Shown here: one piece after another, positions 26,563 to 35,570 of the stretch
Layout of the letters: each line of letters opens with the position of its first letter
How positions within the stretch are numbered: position 1 is the stretch's first letter
NCBI GenBank assembly: GCA_016716385.1
Contig: JADJWL010000008.1
Coordinates: forward strand, 229,346 to 293,345
Source: Bryobacterales bacterium
Lineage (GTDB): Bacteria > Acidobacteriota > Terriglobia > Bryobacterales > Bryobacteraceae
Length of the DNA: 64,000 nucleotides
Reading direction: 5' to 3'
The notes under the pieces: generated by a model
Told to the model about the DNA's origin: nothing
The model's database searches: none
The model's input: the letters and a program-made list of their open reading frames with translations, nothing else
Position numbers and translations under genes: made by a program

Positions 26563-29500
26563 TCAGAAGACCAGCTTCAGCGCCAGTTGCAGGTTGCGCA
26601 TATTGCCGCGCGTGCCTGTGATGATTCCGAAATTCGCCGCCTGAACGTTGGTGTTCGGGTTGCCCCAGTTTGGATGGTTCGGGAAATTGAACGCCTCGAA
26701 CCGGAACTGGAGGTAGCGCTCCTCGGTGAAGTTGAAGTTCTTCAGCGCCGAGAAGTCCCAGTTGATGATGCCCGGCCCCATGAGTGTGTTCCGTCCGACC
26801 TTGCCGTGGGTGCCGAGGTCGTTTGGCGTAAACGCCGCCGTATTGAAGAACCGGCGCGGGTCCTGCTGCCCGCGCGGCAGATCGGGCGCCTGGCCGGTAG
26901 CGTTCGGACGGTCGAAGAACGCGCCCGTGTTGGAACGGTCGGTACCGTTGGTGACGGTGATTGGGAAACCGGACTGCAGCGTCAGGATCGAACCCAGTTG
27001 CCAGCCCCCGGCGATGCCGTTTAGGACCGGATTCTCGATGTTGTGCGGCCGTCCCTTGCCGAACGGAACGTCCCACAGGGCCGAAGTCACGAAACGCTGC
27101 CGCGTGTCGTGGCTCGACCGTGCGCGCTCGCACTGCCGGCAATAGCTGTTCTGCGGGAACAGCGTGTCGCCGCCCTGGTTGCGGATCGCGGTGGCCGTGT
27201 CGATCGCCTTCGCCCATGTATAGCTCACCAGGTACGTGATGCCGTTGCTGTACCGCTTGGTGAGCTTCGTGCCGAGAGAATGGTAATTGCCGTTGCCGCC
27301 GTTATCGACCAACTGAATGCGTCCGAAGTTCGGGAACGGCGAGCGGAGCGGAATCGAGCGGCTGTCCACCCGCGGGTCTGCTGGAATCGCTTCGTTCACC
27401 GCCCGCAAGCTCTCCAGCCGGTGGCTCTGGCTGCCCAGATAGCCCACCTCGAACAGCGTGTTCATCGGCAGTTCCCTCTGGACGTTGAACATGTACTGCC
27501 ACGTGTAGGGCGTCCGCCGATCAAACGGATTCGCGAACGTGTACGGGCGGAAAACATTCGCCACGCCGCCGGCGATCGAGGCCAGGGAGTTCTCCCAGGT
27601 CAGATCGGGGAACTGCTGGCTCGAGTTGTCACGCAGCCGCCCCGCGAGGTTGCGCGCCATATCGAAACGGGGGTTGCCGGTGTCCTGCGAGTAGAAAGTC
27701 CCAATGCCGGTGCGCACCACCCACTTGTCGGTAGGGCTCCAGGAGATGCCGAACCTTGGAGCAAAGTCGTTCTTATCAATGCCCACCAGGCGATTGCCGA
27801 GCGAGCCATCGCAGCGGACGAGGATGTCGGGCCAGCGCAGGTTGATCCCCTCGTAGCAGTTCTGCCTCTGCGCTCCCTGCCGCATGAAGAATGGATACAG
27901 GCTTTGATCCTGCACGTTCTCCCCACGCAAGTCATTGGTCACGATGCCGTTGAACAGATTGCCGGTCTGGTCTTCCCACGGCGGCGTGAACTCGTAGCGG
28001 AGACCGAGGTTGATGGTGAGCCGCGGTGTCACCTTCCAGTTGTCATCCACATAGAGAGCGAATCCGGTGGCGTGAAACTTGGCGTCGGCGATCGAGACCG
28101 CGGCTTCCGCCTGGAATGTCTCTCCCAGCAGAAAGTCCGCGAACGCGTCGCCCGTCACTCCCGCCTGCGCCAGGTTCGCCGTCGCGTTGCGCTGAAACGT
28201 GAACTGGCCGCGCGCGAACTGGTTGCCCACCTGGATGTAGCGGTCCTGCCGCACCTCGCCCCCGAACTTGAACGTGTGCTTGCCGCGGATGATCGACAGA
28301 TTGTTGATGAACTGCACCGCCGAGTTGTCGTTCTCATACGGACCTTCTGAACTGTTGCCGAACCCGGAATAGAGTCCCTGCAGGGATACGTTCGGGATGC
28401 CCCATTGCACCGGAGGGCCGCTCGCGAGCCCGGGGACGTTCAACTCGCCCACTACGTCCCGCGTGAACGCCAGTTCCGGACCGGTCGTGTTGTAGAACTT
28501 GGTGAATCCGAAACGCGTCTCGTTTACCACGAGCGGCGAAAGCACACGCGTGTTGGAAACCATCACCTGCTTGAAGTTCGTCACGATCTTCTCGCCGTTC
28601 AAACGGAGCAGTTCGGTGAGCTGGTTCTCGTCACCCCAACTGTAACGGCCCGACCATTGCGAACTGGACGACTCGACGAAGTCAAAGCGCCCAATGAACT
28701 GATCGCGGTTGATCGGTCGGCCCTGCGCCTGGACGAAGTTGTTGCGCAGCGACGGATCAGGCAGGTTGGGTGACGGATAAAAGTCCAGCAGCTTCAGCGA
28801 AACCGGATGGAGCCGCGTCTGTGGAATCACATTCCCCGGGAACGGCTGCGCCACAACCTGGTTCTCTTGCTGGACACGCGTGCGCGGGTCGAAGATGCCC
28901 TGCGTGCCCAGCGGAAGCTCCGCGAAATTGCCGCCCCGCATCGCCGGCGAGGGCAGGCTCGCCACCGACTGCACATTCCGGCGCTGCCGAAACCACTCGT
29001 AGTTGGTCATGAAGAACAGACGGTTGCGCCCGTCAAGCAGCTTCGGGATACTGATCGGGCCCCCGAGCGTAAACCCGAACTGGTTCCACTTGAAGGGATC
29101 CTTCTCCGGCCGGGCCGCCGTGAACGCGTAGTTCTTTGCGTCCAGCTTTTCGTTGCGAACGAAGGAAAACAGCGCGCCGTGGTAGTCATTGCTACCCGGT
29201 TTGGTTGAGACGTTGATCTGCGTCGCGCCGCGCCCGAACTCGGCCGGATAGATACCGCTCTGCACTTTGAATTCCTGCAGTGCATCCACCGACGGAAAGA
29301 CGACGAACGTGTTGAAGTTCGGATCGGTGTTCTCCACCCCATCCAGCGTGTACCGGTTGAATTGCGCGCGGTGTCCGGCCACGGAGATGCTCTGGTCGGA
29401 GCGAACCCCTCCCTGACGCGAACCGGCCTGGCCCGCCGAAGGGAAGCCGAAACTCACGTTCGGCGCCAGCGACACCAGTTGCAGATAGTTGCGCCCGTTG

Positions 29501-29931
29501 AGCGGCAGCTCGACGATGCGTTTGTTTTCGATGACCGTTCCGACCGTGGAGCTTTCGCTGGCCAGCACCGCTGCTTCCGCGCTCACCTCGACCGTTTCGG
29601 TCACCTGGCCGACGATCAGCGGAAAGTCGGCGCGCACACTCTGTTGGACCTGGACTTCGATGGTGCGTGTCGCGGCCCGGAAACCGTCTTTCTCCACCCT
29701 CACCGCATAACTGCCTGGAGGCAACGAGGGAAACGCGTAAAGGCCCGCGTCATTCGAAACAGTACTGCGCACGGCATTGGTCGCGACGTTGGTGGCCGTG
29801 ACCGTTGCGCCGCCGATCGCGGCGCCGGTTGGATCTGTGATGGCGCCCGTGATGTCGCCGAGAGTTTGCCCGATGGCTCCTATGCCCCCAAGCAGGAACG
29901 CACCCAGAATGAAAAGCTTCGTGGTTTTCAT
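26563..29931 (-). CDS. TonB-dependent outer membrane receptor with carboxypeptidase-regulatory domain
   Basis: 1122 aa. Signal peptide (KLFILGAFLLGGIGAIGQ); CarboxypepD_reg beta-sandwich (about 25-110, ITDPTGAAIGGATVTATN); plug domain (about 120-240, VSAEAAVLASESSTVG, LPLNGRNYLQL); then a long beta-barrel ending LQLALKLVF with a terminal aromatic residue. This Oar/SusC-like type is abundant in acidobacteria and imports or binds polymers. The leader between 29932 and 30103 is shared with the divergent uxaC gene and holds no other gene. Confidence 0.9.
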   Translation of the reverse strand: MKTTKLFILGAFLLGGIGAIGQTLGDITGAITDPTGAAIGGATVTATNVATNAVRSTVSNDAGLYAFPSLPPGSYAVRVEKDGFRAATRTIEVQVQQSVRADFPLIVGQVTETVEVSAEAAVLASESSTVGTVIENKRIVELPLNGRNYLQLVSLAPNVSFGFPSAGQAGSRQGGVRSDQSISVAGHRAQFNRYTLDGVENTDPNFNTFVVFPSVDALQEFKVQSGIYPAEFGRGATQINVSTKPGSNDYHGALFSFVRNEKLDAKNYAFTAARPEKDPFKWNQFGFTLGGPISIPKLLDGRNRLFFMTNYEWFRQRRNVQSVASLPSPAMRGGNFAELPLGTQGIFDPRTRVQQENQVVAQPFPGNVIPQTRLHPVSLKLLDFYPSPNLPDPSLRNNFVQAQGRPINRDQFIGRFDFVESSSSQWSGRYSWGDENQLTELLRLNGEKIVTNFKQVMVSNTRVLSPLVVNETRFGFTKFYNTTGPELAFTRDVVGELNVPGLASGPPVQWGIPNVSLQGLYSGFGNSSEGPYENDNSAVQFINNLSIIRGKHTFKFGGEVRQDRYIQVGNQFARGQFTFQRNATANLAQAGVTGDAFADFLLGETFQAEAAVSIADAKFHATGFALYVDDNWKVTPRLTINLGLRYEFTPPWEDQTGNLFNGIVTNDLRGENVQDQSLYPFFMRQGAQRQNCYEGINLRWPDILVRCDGSLGNRLVGIDKNDFAPRFGISWSPTDKWVVRTGIGTFYSQDTGNPRFDMARNLAGRLRDNSSQQFPDLTWENSLASIAGGVANVFRPYTFANPFDRRTPYTWQYMFNVQRELPMNTLFEVGYLGSQSHRLESLRAVNEAIPADPRVDSRSIPLRSPFPNFGRIQLVDNGGNGNYHSLGTKLTKRYSNGITYLVSYTWAKAIDTATAIRNQGGDTLFPQNSYCRQCERARSSHDTRQRFVTSALWDVPFGKGRPHNIENPVLNGIAGGWQLGSILTLQSGFPITVTNGTDRSNTGAFFDRPNATGQAPDLPRGQQDPRRFFNTAAFTPNDLGTHGKVGRNTLMGPGIINWDFSALKNFNFTEERYLQFRFEAFNFPNHPNWGNPNTNVQAANFGIITGTRGNMRNLQLALKLVF

Positions 29932-30092
29932 GCTTCCCCCAAAACGCTATCGAAAGGTCACTCTCTCCCCCCTGGCAACCTTCGGGCCCCAGGAGGCTCT
30001 TTAGAGAACAGCCCGAAATAGGGCCTAGAAAAATATATCATGCTTGTTTCGGCTTGTAGCGCAACTCCTCGATCCGCCCGGAGTCTCCGCTG

Positions 30093-30098
30093 TATACT
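30093..30098 (+). promoter_or_regulatory. -10 box immediately upstream of uxaC
   Basis: TATACT ends 5 nt before the GTG start at 30104; no Shine-Dalgarno sequence is present, suggesting a leaderless transcript. No good -35 is seen. Confidence 0.4.
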
Positions 30099-30103
30099 AG
30101 TGT

Positions 30104-31507
30104 GTGCCTCTCCATCCGGACCGCTACTTCGACCCAAATCCCACCGTCCGCGACCTTTCGCGCCGCCTCTACCAGGGCGTGGCCGGGCTGCCGCTGGTCT
30201 GCCCGCACGGCCATGTCGACCCCAAGCTGCTGGCTGACGACGAGCCGTTTCCCGACCCCGCGGCCTTGATCGTCGTCCCGGACCACTACATCTTCCGCAT
30301 GCTCTACTCGCGCGGCGTCTCGCTCGAAAGCCTCGGCATCCCGAGGCGGGACGGCGCGCCTGTCGAAACCAACATGCGCAAGGTATGGCAACTGTTCGCC
30401 GACCACTTCTACCTCTTCCGCGGGACGCCGACCGCGTGCTGGCTGACCCACGAACTCGAAGACGTCTTCGGCGTCACTCAGCCGCTCGATGGACGTTCGG
30501 CGCAAGCCATCTACGACCAGATGCTGGCCTGCCTTGAGCGTCCGGAGTTCCGTCCTCGCGCTCTGTTCGAGCGCTTTCGGATTGAAGTGCTTTGCACCAC
30601 CGACGCCGCAACCGACACCTTGGAGCATCACAAGAAGATTCGCGAATCCGGGTGGTCGGGCCTTGTCCTGCCGACGTTCCGGCCGGACGCCGTCGTGAAC
30701 CTCGAGAATCCGGACTGGCGTTCGGAGATCGCCCGCCTGAGCGAGGTGTCCGGCATCACAGTGACCAGTTTTTCACGCTATATTCAGGCGATCGAAGCGC
30801 GGCGCGTCTATTTCAAGGAGATGGGCGCCACCGCGACGGATCACGCGTTTCCATCGCCCTATGCCGCGCCGTTGTCCAGCGCGGAAGTCAATGGAATCTT
30901 CGACCGTGCGCTGGCGGGACAGACGCGTGAAGACGACGCGCGCCGCTTCAATGGCCACATGATCCTGGAACTGGCGCGCATGAGCGTCGAGGATGGCCTC
31001 GTGATGCAGATTCATCCCGGCTCGTACCGGAATCACAACCGCCACATCTTCGAAACCTTCGGTGCGGACAAGGGGTGCGACATCCCGACCGCCACCGAGT
31101 ACACGCGCAACCTCCTGCCGCTGCTGAACCGGTTCGGCAACAACCCGCGTCTGCGGCTGGTGCTGTTCACCCTCGACGAATCCACCTATTCCCGCGAACT
31201 GGCTCCCCTCGCCGGCCACTATCCGGCGCTGCGGCTCGGTCCGCCGTGGTGGTTCTTCGACAGCATCGAGGGGATGCTGCGTTTCCGCCGCTCCGTAACG
31301 GAAACCGCCGGCATCTACAATACGGCTGGGTTCAATGACGACACACGAGCCTTCTGCTCGATCCCGGCGCGTCACGACCTCTGCCGGCGGGTGGATGCGG
31401 CGTGGCTCGCGGACCTCGTCTCGCGGCACATCCTCGACCTCGACGACGCCGAAGCGATGATCGCCGATCTCGCGCTCAATCTGGCGCGCGAGACATACCG
31501 GCTGTAG
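30104..31507 (+). CDS. uxaC: Glucuronate (uronate) isomerase
   Basis: 467 aa, matching the family's ~470. It has the amidohydrolase-like barrel signatures VCPHGHVDPKLLADD, FRIEVLCTTDAATD and MQIHPGSYRNHNR, and near the end GFNDDTRAFCSIPARHD. UxaC interconverts D-glucuronate with D-fructuronate (or galacturonate with tagaturonate) at the head of uronate catabolism. The start GTG at 30104 gives the expected N-terminus (PLHPDRYFDPN). No uxaB/uxuA partner is nearby. The adjacent TonB receptor may supply polysaccharide-derived substrates (inference). Confidence 0.93.
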   Translation: MPLHPDRYFDPNPTVRDLSRRLYQGVAGLPLVCPHGHVDPKLLADDEPFPDPAALIVVPDHYIFRMLYSRGVSLESLGIPRRDGAPVETNMRKVWQLFADHFYLFRGTPTACWLTHELEDVFGVTQPLDGRSAQAIYDQMLACLERPEFRPRALFERFRIEVLCTTDAATDTLEHHKKIRESGWSGLVLPTFRPDAVVNLENPDWRSEIARLSEVSGITVTSFSRYIQAIEARRVYFKEMGATATDHAFPSPYAAPLSSAEVNGIFDRALAGQTREDDARRFNGHMILELARMSVEDGLVMQIHPGSYRNHNRHIFETFGADKGCDIPTATEYTRNLLPLLNRFGNNPRLRLVLFTLDESTYSRELAPLAGHYPALRLGPPWWFFDSIEGMLRFRRSVTETAGIYNTAGFNDDTRAFCSIPARHDLCRRVDAAWLADLVSRHILDLDDAEAMIADLALNLARETYRL

Positions 31508-31539
31508 AGTGCCCGCAGTCTGTTACAATCGCGCCCAGG

Positions 31540-32013
31540 ATGTCTACAAAAGCGACGGAAACGACAGCAAAACCGAAATCGCGCCGGCGGGCGATGGAAG
31601 CCGCGGCGCTGGCCCTTTTTGGGGCGGGAGCGGCCAGCGCGCAGACCGGCGGCGCATGGACGCCAAAGAAAGCCTCGGCCAATGGCCCCATCCGGTCCGG
31701 CCATCTCCTGTTCCTCAGCGGGATCGGCGGCTGGTATCCGGAGCGGCGGCCCAAGGCCGGCGACGTCCGTCAGCAGACCGCTGACGCGCTCACCATCATG
31801 AAGGAGGCCCTCGGCCGCGCCGGCTCTTCCATGGAGAATGTGCTCAAGGTGCAGGTCTCGCTCGTGGACCCGGAGAACAACTGGGAACCGATGAACGAGG
31901 TGTACAACACGTTCTTCCCGACGCCGCGTCCGGCGCGCTCCTACTTCGGCACAACCGGGTTCCGCCGTCCGGGGCAGCTCCTTCAGATCGATTGCATCGC
32001 GTACGTCGACTGA
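31540..32013 (+). CDS. RidA/YjgF-family protein, exported
   Basis: 157 aa from the ATG at 31540. A twin-Arg-like signal (SRRRAMEAAALALFGAG) ending in ASAQ suggests export. The mature part has the RidA fold: GHLLFLSGIGGW, DVRQQTADALTIMKEALG, VLKVQVSLVD and QIDCIAYVD. Cytosolic RidA hydrolyses reactive enamines. The exported, N-terminally extended form is different and its substrate is unknown; the Arg of the active site (usually in the IxxxA.. segment) is not evident. It lies 9 nt upstream of the amidohydrolase. Confidence 0.8.
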   Translation: MSTKATETTAKPKSRRRAMEAAALALFGAGAASAQTGGAWTPKKASANGPIRSGHLLFLSGIGGWYPERRPKAGDVRQQTADALTIMKEALGRAGSSMENVLKVQVSLVDPENNWEPMNEVYNTFFPTPRPARSYFGTTGFRRPGQLLQIDCIAYVD

Positions 32014-32022
32014 TCCCGACGC

Positions 32023-32781
32023 ATGCGAGACGGCTTCCTGGTCTACGACACGCACGCCCATCTGGGTACGGCGCGCCATAGCGGGCGTCGCGCCGCCCCG
32101 GATGATTTGCTTCGTGCGATGGACGGCGCCGGCGTCGACCGGGCGATGCTCATTCCATTTCCCGTGGTGGAGGATGTGCGGGCATCGCACGACGAAATCG
32201 CCGCCGCCGTCCGCGCGCACCCGGACCGGTTTGCCGGGTGCGCCTGCATCCCGCCCCTCGGACCGGGGTTTGCCTGCGAAGTTCGGCGCTGCGCGGAGAC
32301 GCTCGGCATGCGCGCACTGAAGCTGCAGCCGCAATACCACAGCATCAATCCGATCGCGGCGTCGAGCGAGTTCTTCTTCGCCGCCGCGGTGGAGCATCGC
32401 CTGCCCGTGATCGTCCATACCGGGGCCGGTGCTCCCTTCGCGCTGCCCTCTTTGTATATCCTCCCCGCCCGCCAGTTCTCCGATCTCAACATTGTGATCG
32501 CGCACGCGGGCGGCGGAATCTACGCCGCGGAGGCGATCGTGGCTGCCACCGTCTGTCCGAACATCTACGTCGAGTTGTCGTCCCTGATGCCCCATCAGGT
32601 GATCGAGGTCGCCTCGCGCGTGCCCTCATCCCGGCTGATGGCCGGCTCGGACCTTCCCGAAAGCCTCGAAACCGAAATGGGCAAGATTGTTTCCATCGCG
32701 CTGCCCGAAAGCGCACGCCGGGACATCCTCTGGAATACTCCCCGGAGGCTGTTCGACGGCCTCGCGCCCGACGCTGGTTGA
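32023..32781 (+). CDS. Amidohydrolase-related (metal-dependent TIM barrel) protein
   Basis: 252 aa. Metal-site motif HAH in YDTHAHLG, ALKLQPQYHSINP, VIVHTGAG, VIAHAGGG and the C-terminal Asp in MAGSDLPES show the ACMSD-like decarboxylase/hydrolase family (Amidohydro_2). It follows the RidA-like gene closely. Substrate cannot be predicted. Its stop codon overlaps the -35 element of the rpsA promoter. Confidence 0.82.
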   Translation: MRDGFLVYDTHAHLGTARHSGRRAAPDDLLRAMDGAGVDRAMLIPFPVVEDVRASHDEIAAAVRAHPDRFAGCACIPPLGPGFACEVRRCAETLGMRALKLQPQYHSINPIAASSEFFFAAAVEHRLPVIVHTGAGAPFALPSLYILPARQFSDLNIVIAHAGGGIYAAEAIVAATVCPNIYVELSSLMPHQVIEVASRVPSSRLMAGSDLPESLETEMGKIVSIALPESARRDILWNTPRRLFDGLAPDAG

Positions 32782-32807
32782 CAGCGCCGAAGTATCCACG
32801 ATACAGT
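32778..32807 (+). promoter_or_regulatory. Sigma-70-type promoter for rpsA
   Basis: A perfect -35 TTGACA (32778-32783), an 18-nt spacer and TACAGT (32802-32807). Predicted start is near 32813, leaving a leader of about 128 nt before the S1 start codon. Confidence 0.5.
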
Positions 32808-32940
32808 TGCTTAATATACTGATCTTTCAGTCATTTAATAGCATCTTACAGGTGCTGTGAGGATTGCGGGATCGGAGGGAGTTGGGGCTTCTCGGACTGT
32901 CCTGGAACGGGCGGACGGTAGGGCCTGGGACACATTGGCC

Positions 32941-34662
32941 ATGGATCAGAACCAGCAGCCGACGGATCGTGAGAATTCGGTAGCGCCGGAGGATTACGAG
33001 CACCTTCTGGAAGACTATAGCCACTTCGCGCCCCCGGCCGAAGGGGAGATCCTGGCCGGCACCGTCGTCAAGGTCACCGCCAAGGAAGTCATCATCGACT
33101 TCGGGTACAAGTCCGAGGGCCTGGTTCCGATCGAGCAGTTCACAACCCCCGCCGGCGAGGTCCATGTTCAGGCGGGCGATGTCGTCGACGTCATGATCGA
33201 CCACGGGGAGCAGCCCGAAGGGTACATCCTGCTCTCTCATGAGAAGGCTTTCCGCGTTCGCATCTGGGACCACCTCGACAAAGCCTTCCGGGAACAACTG
33301 ACGCTCTCCGGCCACGTGCTGGAGCGTGTGAAAGGCGGGCTCTCGGTCGATGTCGGCGTCAAGGCCTTCATGCCCGGCTCGCAGATCGACGTTCGCCCCG
33401 CCCACAACCTCGATTCGTTCGTCGGTCAGGACATCCCCGTCAAGATCATCAAGCTGAACCGGCGGCGTGGCAACATCGTCGTGTCTCGCAAGGCTGCGAT
33501 CGAGCAGGAGGTCACTGAGAGGAAGGCCGTCACCCTCCAGCACCTCGAAGAAGACTCGGTACTGACGGGCATCGTCAAGAACCTCACCGACTACGGCGCC
33601 TTTGTCGACCTCGGCGGCATCGATGGCCTCCTGCACGTGACCGACATGAGCTACTCGCGCGTGAATCATCCGAGCGAGATCCTGCACGTCGGCGATGAGA
33701 TCACCGTGAAGGTTCTGAAGTTCGACCGCGAGAAGGAACGCGTGTCGCTGGGCATGAGGCAGCTTGAGCCGGACCCGTGGCTCACCGTGATGGACCGCTA
33801 CACGCGAGACTTGCGCGTTGTGGGCCGCGTGCTCAACGTCACCGACTACGGCGCCTTTGTTGAGATCGAACCGGGCGTCGAAGGCTTGATCCATATCTCG
33901 GAGATGACCTGGTCGCGGCGGATGAAGCATCCCGCCAAGGTGGTGAAGCCCGGCGACCAGGTCGAGGCGGTCGTCCTTGAAGTCAATCCCAAGGAGCGCC
34001 GCATCTCGCTCGGCCTCAAGCAGTTGGAACCGAACCCGTGGAGCACCATCGAATCTCGCTACAGCGTGGGTTCGGTCGTCGAGGGCCGCGTCCGCAACAT
34101 GACCGACTTCGGCGCCTTCGTTGAAATCGAGGAAGGCATTGACGGGTTGGTGCATATCTCGGACCTTTCCTGGACGAAACGCGTCAAGCATCCGTCGGAG
34201 ATCTTACGCAAGGGGCAGATCGTGCAGGCGGTGATCCTGGCGATTGACGCCCGCGCCAAACGCCTGTCGCTCGGGGTGAAGCAACTCCAGCCGGATGCCT
34301 GGGAGACCTACTTTCAGGCGCACCAGGTGGGGGATGTCGTCCGGGGCCGCGTCAGCCGCCTGGCCAGCTTCGGCGCATTCGTCGAACTCGCCGAAGGAGT
34401 GGAGGGGTTGTGCCACAATTCCGAAATTCCAGGCTTCACGCCGCGCAAGGCCGAGGAACCCCCTCTCAATATCGGCGAGGAATACGACTTCAAGGTCATC
34501 AAAATGTCCGAAGCCGAGAAAAAGATCGGACTGAGTCTGAAGGCCATTATCGACGACGACGAACGGACCCGGCTCGAAGACTACCAGCGCCAGGCAGCCG
34601 CCGCGACGACCACGATTGAAGAGGTCATGAGCCTGAAGGACCGGCAGGAGGAACAGAAATGA
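32941..34662 (+). CDS. rpsA: 30S ribosomal protein S1
   Basis: 573 aa from the ATG at 32941; an in-frame GTG upstream exists but would add a low-complexity leader. Six S1/OB-fold repeats are visible, for example KEVIIDFGYKSEGLVPIEQF, NLTDYGAFVDLGGIDGLLHV, NVTDYGAFVEIEPGVEGLIH, NMTDFGAFVEIEEGIDGLVH and RLASFGAFVELAEGVEGLCH. S1 binds mRNA and supports initiation on structured or weakly SD-led messages. It is followed by an HU-family gene as in many bacteria (rpsA-ihfB order). Confidence 0.96.
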   Translation: MDQNQQPTDRENSVAPEDYEHLLEDYSHFAPPAEGEILAGTVVKVTAKEVIIDFGYKSEGLVPIEQFTTPAGEVHVQAGDVVDVMIDHGEQPEGYILLSHEKAFRVRIWDHLDKAFREQLTLSGHVLERVKGGLSVDVGVKAFMPGSQIDVRPAHNLDSFVGQDIPVKIIKLNRRRGNIVVSRKAAIEQEVTERKAVTLQHLEEDSVLTGIVKNLTDYGAFVDLGGIDGLLHVTDMSYSRVNHPSEILHVGDEITVKVLKFDREKERVSLGMRQLEPDPWLTVMDRYTRDLRVVGRVLNVTDYGAFVEIEPGVEGLIHISEMTWSRRMKHPAKVVKPGDQVEAVVLEVNPKERRISLGLKQLEPNPWSTIESRYSVGSVVEGRVRNMTDFGAFVEIEEGIDGLVHISDLSWTKRVKHPSEILRKGQIVQAVILAIDARAKRLSLGVKQLQPDAWETYFQAHQVGDVVRGRVSRLASFGAFVELAEGVEGLCHNSEIPGFTPRKAEEPPLNIGEEYDFKVIKMSEAEKKIGLSLKAIIDDDERTRLEDYQRQAAAATTTIEEVMSLKDRQEEQK

Positions 34663-34742
34663 TCTCCCGCCCCTCCCCTATTTGCCCCAAGGCGCCGGTT
34701 CGGGCGATACTGTAACGTGCGGTTCACAGGAGGCGTACGGAG

Positions 34743-35072
34743 ATGACAAAGGCCGATCTGATCGAAGAAGTTGCGCGCGTCGTGGAAATGACGAGAAAGG
34801 AAGCGGAGGTGATCGTGGAAGCGATCTTCGCCGCGGTGGTGCGCGCGCTGCGGACCGGTGACAAGATCGAGATCCGCGGCTTCGGCAGCTTCCGGACCCG
34901 CCAGCGCCAGGCCCGCGTCGGCCGGAATCCGAAAACCGGTGAACGCGTGGATGTGCCCGCCAAGAAGATTCCCTACTTCAAGCCCAGTAAGGAACTGAAG
35001 GACATCGTCAACGACAGCAAGGGAACCGCCCCGGCGGAGACCGCTCCCACCGATTCAGCCCGCCTTGTCTGA
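34743..35072 (+). CDS. HU/IHF-family DNA-binding protein
   Basis: 109 aa. The fold signature is complete: MTKADLIEEVARVV, the HU stem (ALRTGDKIEIRGFGSFRTR) and the DNA-arm region (ARVGRNPKTGERVDVPAKK). A ~15-residue Ala/Thr/Pro tail is extra. CAGGAGG precedes the ATG at 34743. The position after rpsA suggests an IHF-beta-like protein. The last codon overlaps the next ATG (TGATG). Confidence 0.93.
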   Translation: MTKADLIEEVARVVEMTRKEAEVIVEAIFAAVVRALRTGDKIEIRGFGSFRTRQRQARVGRNPKTGERVDVPAKKIPYFKPSKELKDIVNDSKGTAPAETAPTDSARLV

Positions 35073-35563
35073 TGGACTGGCTGTGGAGTCCTTGGCGCTT
35101 TCGCTACGTCAGCCAGGCCAGCTCCGGGTCGGCGTGCATTTTCTGTGAAAAGGCCGCCTCTTCCGCCGACCGGGAGAATCTGATCCTGCACCGGGGCCGC
35201 TTCAATTTCGTCCTTCTGAATCTCTATCCGTATACGAACGGGCATCTCATGATTGCCCCGTACGCACACGTCGCCACGCTGGCCGGCGCCGAAGTCGAGA
35301 CGGTCGAAGAGATGGCGCGCCTGGCCCGGCAGGCGGAGCGCGCTATCCGGGAAGTCTATCGGCCTCACGGCCTGAACATCGGAATGAATTTGGGTGAGTG
35401 CGCGGGCGCGGGTGTTGCCGGACACATCCATCTGCACGTGCTGCCGCGCTGGACGGGCGACGCCAACTTCATGACCACCATTGGAGAAACCCGCGTGATG
35501 CCCGAGGCGCTCGAAGAGTCCTTCGCCAAGCTCCGGCCCGCCTTCGCTGCCTGCCAGGAGTGA
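35072..35563 (+). CDS. HIT-family nucleotide hydrolase/transferase
   Basis: 163 aa. The His-triad is GHIHLHVLPRW. An N-terminal zinc-like Cys pair (CIFCEKA) and LILHRGRFNFVLLNLYPYTNGHLMI mark the Ap4A-phosphorylase-like branch of HIT proteins. It probably cleaves dinucleoside polyphosphates. It is translationally coupled to the HU gene and precedes a membrane protein by 7 nt. Confidence 0.9.
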   Translation: MDWLWSPWRFRYVSQASSGSACIFCEKAASSADRENLILHRGRFNFVLLNLYPYTNGHLMIAPYAHVATLAGAEVETVEEMARLARQAERAIREVYRPHGLNIGMNLGECAGAGVAGHIHLHVLPRWTGDANFMTTIGETRVMPEALEESFAKLRPAFAACQE

Positions 35564-35570
35564 GCCTTCG

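Noticed and set aside
32857..32940. N-terminal extension of ribosomal protein S1 from a GTG at 32857
   Set aside because: The extra residues do not look like S1 and the ATG at 32941 gives the standard start; the segment is treated as leader.
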